Source: Prevotellaceae bacterium UBA1720 (GTDB lineage: Bacteria; Bacteroidota; Bacteroidia; Bacteroidales; Bacteroidaceae). From it: DNA of 26,753 bases. The stretch covers positions 1,411 to 28,163 of the forward strand of contig DCIS01000187.1 in NCBI GenBank assembly GCA_002317475.1. Reading direction: 5' to 3'. The notes under the pieces are model-generated. The model was given only the letters and a program-made list of their open reading frames with translations. It had not been told where the DNA came from and did not search any database. This document shows, one piece after another, positions 1 to 6,897 of this stretch (position 1 is its first letter; each line of letters opens with the position of its first letter). Both the position numbers and the translations under genes were made by a program.

Positions 1-353
1 ACCAGGAGTAGCATCCACCACTCGGTCTCAGAGACATGGGCATACATAGGACAATCACTGAAATAGAACAACATGATGCCAATCAATCCGCCCATGAAAA
101 CCATAGGTTGAAGACGTATGAGTCGGCGTTTGATGAATCCACCAAAGGTCAGTTCTCTACCCCATCTCGCATCATAAGCATAACCAATAACAAAACCGGA
201 AAGTACGTAAAAGAAATCGACAGCCAAATAGCCATGAAACAAAGGCATAGTGCCAGGATTCATATACTCCGTAAGGTGGAACCATACGACCAAAAGTGCT
301 GCTACACCACGCAGGCCATCAAGAATCTCGTAATGTGGGCGAGTAATGTACAT
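1..353 (-). CDS. Acyltransferase family 3 membrane protein, N-terminal part (cut by window edge)
   Basis: Reading the minus strand from the ATG at 353 gives 117 codons that run off the left edge, so only the amino end is present. The start MYITRPHYEILDGLRGVAAL is the typical opening of acyltransferase-3 (OatA/NodX-like) proteins. It includes the R-x-x-x-L-D-G-L-R-G motif and a first membrane segment with VVWFH, whose His is the usual conserved catalytic residue. A second hydrophobic stretch (HGYLAVDFFYVLSGFVIGY) follows, then the K-R-R-L-I-R-L cytoplasmic motif, then another membrane segment. Family members move acyl groups, often acetyl, onto surface polysaccharides or other glycans at the inner membrane; the substrate here is unknown. 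The gene lies just downstream of the 11-bp repeat array at 412-504, read in the same direction. A weak -7-like box (TAAACTTG, 396-389) lies between them. Confidence 0.85.
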   Translation of the reverse strand, partial: MYITRPHYEILDGLRGVAALLVVWFHLTEYMNPGTMPLFHGYLAVDFFYVLSGFVIGYAYDARWGRELTFGGFIKRRLIRLQPMVFMGGLIGIMLFYFSDCPMYAHVSETEWWMLLL

Positions 354-411
354 GGGGTTGTGTATTATTAAAAGGGGTTGAAATAATTCAAGTTTAGAAA
401 TGATTCATTCA

Positions 412-504
412 TTACGTGCAAACACCGTATAAACACCGTACAGATACCGTAAAACACCGTACGTTTACGTAGGCTATACGTAGGCTATACGTAGGCAGTA
501 CGTT
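412..504 (-). repeat. 11-bp phased array, copy 1 (TACGTA-type then TACGGTGTTT-type units)
   Basis: On the plus strand CGTA (once CGTG, once CGTT) recurs at 415, 426, 437, 448, 458, 468, 479, 490 and 501, so nine units at 11 or 10 bp spacing. Read on the minus strand, the first units are of the CTACGTATAGC type and the later ones of the TACGGTGTTTA type. The array lies between the end of the barrel gene and the acyltransferase start, oriented towards the latter. The one-turn phasing suggests a regulator bound cooperatively along one face of the DNA. A second array with the same two unit types in the same order, but inverted, is at 12179-12265. Confidence 0.8.
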
Positions 505-2239
505 AAAACTTATAAGTGAGTCGGAGCCAACCACTATCCTCATGAGTGAAACTGTTGTGGATAGTACCGACATAAGCACCTTGGGTGAGGATGATATCAG
601 GCTCGTCAATGTGGTCATAACCAATTGCTGCTACCAACTTGCCATTGTTCGTCAATTTACGCTGGAGTTCAGCACCATAACCCAACTGACGTCCTTGATG
701 TGAGTAGAGATCGATAGTATTCCCCTCGGAATAGTCACAATATATCTGCATACGGATATCCAATGGCAACTGCTGAGAGAGACGTGCTGATGCTGAGATG
801 CCCCAATGTTCCTTTGCCATGTGAATGGCCTCAGCTTCGCGCTTGTCCCAGATGAGGGTAGCCTTTGCCTGAAAATTTGTTTGCTTAAAGGGACGCCATA
901 CGACCTCTGGTGTCATAGACCATGCTCTACGCTTGCCTTCATTGCCCCAAGTAGAGATACGCACCAAGTCCCTCTCCATCCAAATGGCATTAAAACCATC
1001 ATTGGCAGCAATGTGCTGGAGAGTGGTGGTGAAATCTACCTTGTCATGCTTCAAAAGGTACTTGAGTATGAAGCTGTTAGCATGCATACCGATGAGATCA
1101 GGATTGCCATAACTGATCGTGTAAGGACCACGAACCTTTGCGGGATTGAGCAAAGCCAAAGAAGGACGAACGATACGACGAACATAGTTGAAAACCAGTG
1201 AGTTGCTTTTATTCATCTGCCACGAGGCACCAAACTCCGGCACGAAATCATTCAAGTTCTCATCCTCCATACGGGTATAGTTGTACTCCAGTTTAGCATT
1301 GAGTTTGACTGAGCCAACGCCCAGAGAACCTTTGAGATAAGTTCCTATAGTCTGATAACGGTGCGTGAAATGATCATCCAGTGCTTGATTGTTTTCCAAC
1401 CATTGCCCATCATTGCTGCGAATCAGTCTATTCTCATAGAACGCACCGATATTGAGGGGAACAAGAGTGATTAGAAGAGGTATCTGATAGTCGGCCTGTA
1501 TGCGATGCTTCTGGGTCAAACCATCAGTCAAGAGATGATAACTATTCGGAATGTGATAGATTGTTTTTTCTGGCAGAATGTCCTGCATATTGTCTGCATC
1601 CTCTGACTCACGGAGATAGTTGTACTTGATATCCAACTGGCTGCCTATCAACCATGTAGGCATATCAAGTGGGTCAAGGAAGATGTGAGTGTAATCTGCC
1701 GAGACATCTAGGGTCTGCTCATTGTTTCGGTTCTGCCACTCCGAACCAACCATGGAATGTGGAGAACGAGAACCTGCGGAAAGAGAAAAAGGATGCTGGA
1801 GGGGCATGTATACATTTTCCTGCTGCAAACTACGCAAATGCCTGTGTTCGTAATCACCCTTGACACTGGCAGTCAGCAAGTCTAACGGGGACAGAAGATA
1901 AATAAAGGTGGTACCATACTCCATCTTCATGCCATCAGTCTGGGTCTTCTGATGAGATTCATACAAGAAATCTGCATTATCTGAAAGTGGCGAGATACCA
2001 GTATACGTGAACTGGACGTCCTCCTCCATCTCTGAATTCTGACGATTGATACCCTTAACGCCAAAGAATGGCGAAATCTGCAGTTTTGGTGTGCTAATGT
2101 TCAAACGGGCAGAAAAGTCATAGGGATTAGAGTACCCTACCCTACCCAAGGCAGAAACTTCTCCTTGAACTTTAGTCTGAGCCCATGTGCTACAGGTTAC
2201 AAGGAGAGCAAGGAGGCTCGCAAATAATCTATTTGTCAT
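503..2239 (-). CDS. Outer-membrane beta-barrel protein (PF14905-like)
   Basis: 578 residues from the ATG at 2239. I chose this start over an upstream one at 2296 because it opens directly with a signal peptide (MTNRLFASLLALLVTCSTWA, cleavage before QTK). The upstream start would also place the leader inside the repeats at 2262-2318. The rest is made of alternating amphipathic beta strands and ends in an aromatic residue (LRLTYKF), as expected for an outer-membrane barrel. The middle carries the 'RPSLALLNP...YTISYGNPDL' block typical of the C-terminal barrel of TonB-receptor-like proteins in PF14905. The N-terminal carboxypeptidase-like and plug domains of longer relatives are absent, so it may be a short barrel rather than a full TonB-dependent receptor. 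It is the last gene of the minus-strand run that starts near 5.2 kb. Substrate unknown. Confidence 0.75.
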   Translation of the reverse strand: MTNRLFASLLALLVTCSTWAQTKVQGEVSALGRVGYSNPYDFSARLNISTPKLQISPFFGVKGINRQNSEMEEDVQFTYTGISPLSDNADFLYESHQKTQTDGMKMEYGTTFIYLLSPLDLLTASVKGDYEHRHLRSLQQENVYMPLQHPFSLSAGSRSPHSMVGSEWQNRNNEQTLDVSADYTHIFLDPLDMPTWLIGSQLDIKYNYLRESEDADNMQDILPEKTIYHIPNSYHLLTDGLTQKHRIQADYQIPLLITLVPLNIGAFYENRLIRSNDGQWLENNQALDDHFTHRYQTIGTYLKGSLGVGSVKLNAKLEYNYTRMEDENLNDFVPEFGASWQMNKSNSLVFNYVRRIVRPSLALLNPAKVRGPYTISYGNPDLIGMHANSFILKYLLKHDKVDFTTTLQHIAANDGFNAIWMERDLVRISTWGNEGKRRAWSMTPEVVWRPFKQTNFQAKATLIWDKREAEAIHMAKEHWGISASARLSQQLPLDIRMQIYCDYSEGNTIDLYSHQGRQLGYGAELQRKLTNNGKLVAAIGYDHIDEPDIILTQGAYVGTIHNSFTHEDSGWLRLTYKF

Positions 2240-2261
2240 TTTTATGGTTCTTGTTTTGTGA

Positions 2262-2318
2262 AAAAGTTGGGGAAGTTTACAAAAAAGGAGCGTCAAGAAG
2301 TTGGGGAAGTTTACAATT
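2262..2318 (+). repeat. Two remote iteron copies
   Basis: Two copies of AGTTGGGGAAGTTTACAA lie 34 bp apart (GTTGG at 2266 and 2300). They share this 18-bp core with the minus-strand copy at 8596-8618 in the rep origin. The second copy supplies the stop codon of the BASS gene (TTA at 2311-2313 on the plus strand). They sit between the BASS and barrel genes, about 6 kb from the main array. Confidence 0.8.
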
Positions 2319-3168
2319 GTTTGCGCAGATAACGAATAGAACCGACATAGATAAGCAAGATGACATTCATCATAAGAGCATAAATGATGCCCGGGATAGC
2401 TATTCGTCCGTCATTGAATACAAAGGGACTGGAGGCAATGGCAATAGCCTGAGCTGCATTCTGCATACCTACCTCAATAATGATGGTACGACGCTCCTGA
2501 ATCTTCAACGATGCTGCATAACAGAGAAACGAAGCCAAAACCACTGCACAGAGTAGAAGTACAGTGACTGCCAAGCCCAAAGACATGAAATTGGCAGAAA
2601 TTGTATCACGATGTTGCACAAAGAAGATACCAGCCAAAAACATCAAGGCAGGAAAAGCCAAACGTGAAAGCACCTTCTCAATCTTACCGGCAACCTTGTT
2701 GGCCCAACGACGTACTGCACAACCAAGAAGCAAGGGCAAAAGCATCGTCACCAGGTTCTGTATCAGCAAGTTACCGATTGGAAGAGTCACACCAATAGCA
2801 TTGCCTGCACCAGAAGTTGCCCATTGCATGATAATGGGTAGGGTGAAGAGAGTCACCACGCTGCTGATAGCTGTCAGGGAAACGGAAAGTGCCACGTCAC
2901 CCTTGGCCAGCATAGAGAAGACGTTAGAAGAACTCCCACCTGGACAACAGGCGATGAGCACAAAACCGATGAAGAACAATGGCTCGAGGTGCAGCAAAGT
3001 AGCGATGACATAAGCCAAAAGTGGCAAGAGTACCAACTGACCTAACAAGCCCAAGAGCATAGCCTTGGGACGACGAAGTACCATCATGAAATCCTTTCCC
3101 TCGAGCGTCAAACCGAGGTCGAACATCAAGATGGTAAGGATAGGCAAAACGATGAATAGTGAATTCAT
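2311..3168 (-). CDS. Bile acid:sodium symporter (BASS) family transporter
   Basis: 285 residues, very hydrophobic, with about nine or ten predicted membrane segments and a short N-terminus that enters the membrane at once. Two family signatures are clear: CCPGGSSSNVFS near residue 95 and EVGMQNAAQAIAIAS near residue 233, the two crossing-helix regions that form the sodium and substrate sites in BASS/ASBT structures. Bacterial members transport organic anions such as bile acids, pantoate or 2-keto acids; the substrate cannot be read from sequence. It starts 43 nt after the ABC-F gene and is followed by the barrel gene, so all are probably co-transcribed. Its stop codon lies within an iteron copy. 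Confidence 0.87.
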   Translation of the reverse strand: MNSLFIVLPILTILMFDLGLTLEGKDFMMVLRRPKAMLLGLLGQLVLLPLLAYVIATLLHLEPLFFIGFVLIACCPGGSSSNVFSMLAKGDVALSVSLTAISSVVTLFTLPIIMQWATSGAGNAIGVTLPIGNLLIQNLVTMLLPLLLGCAVRRWANKVAGKIEKVLSRLAFPALMFLAGIFFVQHRDTISANFMSLGLAVTVLLLCAVVLASFLCYAASLKIQERRTIIIEVGMQNAAQAIAIASSPFVFNDGRIAIPGIIYALMMNVILLIYVGSIRYLRKQL

Positions 3169-3211
3169 TTTTCTAGGGTATTTGGTTTTTGGAGTTTCTA
3201 GTTAGGAAGTG

Positions 3212-4846
3212 TTACTTACGCTCCAGTTCTTGTAAATTCTCCAACTTCTTTGTCTCCAGGAATTCGTAAATGCCGCAAAGATGCTCACGAACTCTCTGGT
3301 TGCCGAACTCATAGACCTTGGTTACAAGTCCATCCAGGAAGTCACGGTCGTGGCTGACCACAATCAATGTTCCATCAAAATCCTGTAGTGCTTGCTTTAA
3401 GACATCCTTGGTCTTGAGATCAAGATGATTGGTAGGCTCATCGAGGATGAGCAGATTGACAGGTTCCAGCAACATTTTGAGGATGGCCAGACGAGTACGT
3501 TCACCACCAGAAAGCACCTTCACCTTCTTGGTTGACTCCTCTCCACCAAACATAAAGGCTCCCAGTAAATCACGTATCTTATTACGTATTTCACCCTTGG
3601 CAACATCATCAATGGTTTGGAAGATTGTTAGTTCGCCATCCAGGAGAGAGGCCTGATTCTGAGCAAAATAGCCAATCTGTACATTATGACCCAACTCCAA
3701 CGATCCTTGATGTTCCAACTCGCCCATGATGCACTTCACAAGGGTAGACTTACCCTCACCATTTCTGCCTACAAAGGCAATCTTGTCACCACGTTCCACG
3801 GTGAGATTAACTCCTCGGAAGATGGTCTTCTCACCAAAAGACTTTGCCACATCGCTCATCATCACGGGATAAGAACCACTTCGAGGCGAGGGTGGGAACT
3901 TAAGTCGAAGTGCGCTGGTGTCCTCCTCATCCACCTCGATAATCTCCAGTTTCTCCAACATCTTCACACGGCTTTGTACCTGCAACGTCTTGCTATAGGT
4001 GCCTTTGAATCGCTCAATGAAGTCCTTGGTTTCCTGAATCATCTTCTGTTGTTCCTCATACTGCTTGCGCTGCTGTTCACGACGCTCTTTTCGCAATTCA
4101 AGATAATGGCTATAGGATGCCTTGTAGTCGTAAATACGGCCCATGGTTACCTCAATGGTGCGAGTAGTGATGCTATCCACAAACTTACGGTCATGACTGA
4201 TGACTACAACAGCCTTTGAACTGTCCTTGATAAACTGTTCCAACCACTGAATACTCTCAATATCAAGGTGATTCGTAGGCTCATCAAGTAGAAGTACATC
4301 GGGATCCTTCAGTAGCAATTTGGCCAGCTCAATACGCATGCGCCATCCTCCCGAGAATTCGCTAGTAGGACGGTCAAAATCCTTACGATCAAAACCTAAA
4401 CCCAACAGCGTTTTCTCCACATCCTCCTCAAAATGAGTCATATCAATGGCATAGAACTTCTCACTGAGAGCAGAGACCTTTTCTATCAAAGCCATGTATT
4501 CGTCACTCTCATAGTCAGTACGTACGGTCAGTTCCTCATTGATACGGTTTATCTCTGCCTCAGTCTCATGTAAATGGGCAAAAGCCTGGCTTGTCTCCTC
4601 AAACACAGTACGTCCGTCTTCTGTCATCAAATGCTGTGGAAGATAAGCAATTACGGTGTCTTTTGGAGAAGTAACGGTTCCACGAGTGGCCTGTCTTACC
4701 CCTGCCAGTATCTTCAGCAGGGTACTCTTGCCTGCTCCATTCTTACCCATCAGGGCTATGCGGTCCTTCTCATTGATCTGGAAGGAGATGTCTTTGAAAA
4801 GTGTTGTTCCACCGAATTCCACGGTGAGTCCTTCTACTGTTATCAT
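3212..4846 (-). CDS. ABC-F family ATPase (ribosome-associated)
   Basis: 544 residues with two ABC domains and no membrane segment, the ABC-F plan. Domain 1 has Walker A GKNGAGKST (34-42), signature SGGWRMRIELAK (165-176) and Walker B LLLDEPTNHLD (185-195). Domain 2 has GRNGEGKST (360-368), LSGGERTRLAILK (445-457) and LILDEPTNHLD (466-476). The charged helical linker at about 250-320 (KERREQQRKQYEEQQK..., ending in QSRVKMLEKLE) is the P-site tRNA interaction motif region that reaches into the ribosome in known ABC-F proteins. The family modulates translation or protects ribosomes from antibiotics. The short linker and general look suit a housekeeping YbiT-like factor more than a resistance protein, but this is inference. 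The last 14 residues (ETKKLENLQELERK) include the iteron-like stretch at 3230-3251. Confidence 0.92.
   Translation of the reverse strand: MITVEGLTVEFGGTTLFKDISFQINEKDRIALMGKNGAGKSTLLKILAGVRQATRGTVTSPKDTVIAYLPQHLMTEDGRTVFEETSQAFAHLHETEAEINRINEELTVRTDYESDEYMALIEKVSALSEKFYAIDMTHFEEDVEKTLLGLGFDRKDFDRPTSEFSGGWRMRIELAKLLLKDPDVLLLDEPTNHLDIESIQWLEQFIKDSSKAVVVISHDRKFVDSITTRTIEVTMGRIYDYKASYSHYLELRKERREQQRKQYEEQQKMIQETKDFIERFKGTYSKTLQVQSRVKMLEKLEIIEVDEEDTSALRLKFPPSPRSGSYPVMMSDVAKSFGEKTIFRGVNLTVERGDKIAFVGRNGEGKSTLVKCIMGELEHQGSLELGHNVQIGYFAQNQASLLDGELTIFQTIDDVAKGEIRNKIRDLLGAFMFGGEESTKKVKVLSGGERTRLAILKMLLEPVNLLILDEPTNHLDLKTKDVLKQALQDFDGTLIVVSHDRDFLDGLVTKVYEFGNQRVREHLCGIYEFLETKKLENLQELERK
3230..3251 (-). 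repeat. Iteron copy inside the ABC-F gene
   Basis: The minus strand reads AAAGAAGTTGGAGAATTTAC followed by AA, which matches the origin iteron with a one-base shorter spacer, as in the copy at 8751-8772. It encodes the KKLENLQ part of the ABC-F C-terminal tail, so the site is embedded in coding sequence. It could be a chance match, but it keeps both conserved halves (AGAAGTTGG and TTTACAA). Confidence 0.55.
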
Positions 4847-4882
4847 TATCTAATATTCCTATTTCTAGTTTTAGTTGCCATA

Positions 4883-5215
4883 TCAGGATTGTCGGAGATA
4901 CTTTATCCAAGCATACATGTGCCTGTCTTTCAAATAGTTCTCGTCCTTCTCACATAGATATGCTTCGCGTTCGAAACTGATGTTATAATATGCCTTCATT
5001 CTGTCTCTATACACACAGCATCGCACCACCCATTCCACTACATACCAAAGAAAGAAAGGCAAGTAAAGCATCTCCATCTGCTGACGGCTGTGAATCAACT
5101 CATGGAGCAATTGGCGTGGCAAGAGTTCATGTCGCGTGAAAATAAATCCAAAGAGATTGATGGCAAGAAATTTGCCACCAAAAGGATGTCTTTTAATATT
5201 AATGATGTACCTCAT
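4883..5215 (-). CDS. Small HExxH-containing protein of unknown function
   Basis: 110 residues from the ATG at 5215. A longer frame opens at 5263, but the promoter at 5233-5263 would start transcription near 5226, inside that extension, so 5215 (MRYIINIKRHPFGG) is preferred. The centre has HELIHSRQQ, an HExxH zinc-protease-type motif, followed by a hydrophobic segment (YLPFFLWYVVEWVVRC) and the conserved-looking AYYNISFEREAYLCEKDENY. A Glu in that last stretch could be a third metal ligand. Similar small proteins are common in Bacteroidetes and have no assigned role as far as I know. It heads the probable operon with ABC-F, 36 nt downstream. Protease activity is not shown. Confidence 0.7.
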   Translation of the reverse strand: MRYIINIKRHPFGGKFLAINLFGFIFTRHELLPRQLLHELIHSRQQMEMLYLPFFLWYVVEWVVRCCVYRDRMKAYYNISFEREAYLCEKDENYLKDRHMYAWIKYLRQS

Positions 5216-5232
5216 GCGCGCGTAAAAGCATG

Positions 5233-5263
5233 CAAAGATAATACAAAAATATAGGATGGGCAA
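5233..5263 (-). promoter_or_regulatory. Bacteroidetes-type promoter for the 5215 gene
   Basis: On the minus strand TTG (5263-5261), a 20-nt spacer, then TATCTTTG (5240-5233) match the sigma-ABfr consensus TTG / TAnnTTTG. Transcription would start about 7 nt later, giving a leader of only about 11 nt before the ATG at 5215. It is the only clear promoter seen for the four-gene minus-strand run. Confidence 0.7.
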
Positions 5264-5314
5264 GAAATTCCCACATGTTTAGGAATTTCCCTCAACGGAT
5301 TAGGGGTTATCCTA

Positions 5315-5345
5315 TTGATTGCAATCATATTTTTTCATAACTTTG
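5315..5345 (+). promoter_or_regulatory. Bacteroidetes-type promoter for the lipoprotein gene
   Basis: TTG (5315-5317), 20 nt, TAACTTTG (5338-5345) on the plus strand. It implies a leader of about 85 nt before the ATG at 5438. It lies back to back with the minus-strand promoter at 5233-5263, so the two transcription units diverge. Confidence 0.7.
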
Positions 5346-5437
5346 CATCATAAACAATAAACAAACGCTTCTATTTGACAAAAAACAGAACGCAGAGAAA
5401 CAACAAACCATATCACAAATAATAAAAACATACAATT

Positions 5438-6085
5438 ATGAAAACGATGAAGAACTGGATGATGATGCTGATCATGATAATGACGGCAAGTGCAATGACC
5501 TCTTGCGACGAGGATCAGAAGCTGGCATTTAAATTGGATGGTGAGTGGCGCGGCGATTTCGGTATGAATTATACCATTGACTATCGTGGACGTCAATACA
5601 CCTTTGATTCATACGATACCTATCTGGTATTCTATAATGACGGAATTGTGGCTTCACATGGTTGGGGAAAGCAGGTTGACTACTACGACTACGGACCATA
5701 CGAGTATCAATACTACCGTTTCAACTGGCGCATCCGTGATGGTATAATCCATATCACCTACCCTCATAATCCTGAACTTGAAGTTACGATTTATGATTAC
5801 AGAATGTCATACAGTCACTTCACAGGTTGGTTCGGCAATTCCGATATCAGTTTCGACCTTCGCAAACTTACAGGAGACTATGATTGGGACTACTACTGCA
5901 ACGACTACAGCTACTACAGCCGAACAGGTTGGTCATACGGCAACTATCCCTACTATAGCAATACCAGATCAACTGCTGACAGCACTGATATAAAGAAAGT
6001 TAATGCTGAGGTTGAAGACGGAGAAGAATTTACCATCGTTGGCATAGGAAACCGATATATGAACAATCTCAACGACGAGGAATAA
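5438..6085 (+). CDS. Tyrosine-rich lipoprotein, possibly lipocalin-like
   Basis: 215 residues. A basic start and a methionine-rich hydrophobic stretch end in a lipobox (SAMTSC, Cys about residue 23) followed by DED, which suggests lipidation and export, probably to the outer membrane. The next 110 residues (LDGEWRGDFGMNY...) read as an up-and-down beta sheet like the small lipocalin-type domains common in Bacteroidetes lipoproteins. Residues about 145-180 are extraordinarily rich in Tyr, Asp, Asn and Ser (DYDWDYYCNDYSYYSRTGWS), followed by a charged tail. No enzymatic motif is visible. It has its own promoter and a terminator, so it is probably monocistronic. Function unknown. Confidence 0.75.
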   Translation: MKTMKNWMMMLIMIMTASAMTSCDEDQKLAFKLDGEWRGDFGMNYTIDYRGRQYTFDSYDTYLVFYNDGIVASHGWGKQVDYYDYGPYEYQYYRFNWRIRDGIIHITYPHNPELEVTIYDYRMSYSHFTGWFGNSDISFDLRKLTGDYDWDYYCNDYSYYSRTGWSYGNYPYYSNTRSTADSTDIKKVNAEVEDGEEFTIVGIGNRYMNNLNDEE

Positions 6086-6107
6086 AACCTAATATACTAT
6101 TTATCAC

Positions 6108-6140
6108 AGGGAGTTGGTTAATTGCCATCTCCCTTCTTTT
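6108..6140 (+). terminator. Rho-independent terminator after the lipoprotein gene
   Basis: AGGGAG-T-TGG pairs with CCA-T-CTCCCT across a 7-nt loop (6108-6134), followed by a T-rich run TTCTTTT. It lies 23 nt after the lipoprotein stop and just before the next gene. Confidence 0.7.
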
Positions 6141-6166
6141 GGTATTATAGAAATGCTTGATGAAAC

Positions 6167-6877
6167 ATGGAAATACTTGACAGAATAAGGAAAAGATTCA
6201 ACAAAGGGTGCGTTGAGTACAAATTACTGGAAGATGGTGATCACATCCTTATTGCCCTTTCTGGTGGCAAAGACTCGCTGATGCTGACAAAACTGCTGGC
6301 AGAACGATCTCGCATCTTTCGTCCAAGCATCAAGATAGAGGCTGCTCATGTAGTTATGGATAATATTCCTTACGAAACAGACAGAAGTTACTTGCAGCAA
6401 TTCTGTCAGGATCTCGGGGTGAAACTGCACATTCTACATAGCCATTTTGAAGAAAGCACAGACACCAGAAAAACCAAGTGTTTCCTTTGTGCTTGGAACA
6501 GAAGGAAGACCCTGTTTACCTTTGCACAAGAACATAGATTTAACAAAGTTGCCCTAGGTCATCATCAAGACGATATCCTTACAACATGGCTGATGAATAT
6601 CACTTTTGAGGGCAATACTGGAGGCATACACCCCAAACTGAGGATGGATCACTACCCTATCGAGATTATTCGACCTCTCTGTCTGGTTGAAGAAGAATGG
6701 ATCAAACAGGTGGCACCATCATTAGGGTTTGTCAAGCAGAAAGTTCTTTGCCCATACGAAGAAGTGACACGAAGACATGATATATCGTTGATATACAAAC
6801 AAATAACGGACCTCAATCCTGAAGCCCGCTATTCTATGTGGAATGCTTTTATGTCAATCAGTAAAGATGAGTTGTGA
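6167..6877 (+). CDS. ttcA: TtcA-like tRNA 2-thiocytidine synthase (PP-loop ATPase)
   Basis: 236 residues. The PP-loop SGGKDS is at 32-37, a CxxC (Cys105, Cys108 in KCFLCAWNRR) follows, and GHHQDDILTTWLMN is at 131-144. This order of motifs is that of TtcA/TilS-type enzymes, which adenylate and thiolate a tRNA base. In TtcA a Cys pair plus a third Cys hold an Fe-S cluster, and Cys195 (VLCPYEE) could be the third ligand. The usual C-terminal second CxxC of E. coli TtcA is not seen and the protein is shorter than E. coli TtcA, so this may be a divergent subfamily. Expected reaction: C32 to 2-thio-C32 in tRNA, in the cytoplasm. It starts 27 nt after the lipoprotein terminator; no clear promoter was found in that short gap. 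Its 3' end faces the end of rep, 20 nt away. Confidence 0.75.
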   Translation: MEILDRIRKRFNKGCVEYKLLEDGDHILIALSGGKDSLMLTKLLAERSRIFRPSIKIEAAHVVMDNIPYETDRSYLQQFCQDLGVKLHILHSHFEESTDTRKTKCFLCAWNRRKTLFTFAQEHRFNKVALGHHQDDILTTWLMNITFEGNTGGIHPKLRMDHYPIEIIRPLCLVEEEWIKQVAPSLGFVKQKVLCPYEEVTRRHDISLIYKQITDLNPEARYSMWNAFMSISKDEL

Positions 6878-6897
6878 GATGAATATCAACACCTTCC

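Noticed and set aside
36..371. A 111-codon plus-strand frame
   Set aside because: It is antisense to the acyltransferase-3 N-terminus, which has clear family motifs on the minus strand.
412..504. CRISPR-like array
   Set aside because: Units are only 11 bp with no spacers, so this is a phased binding-site array and not CRISPR.
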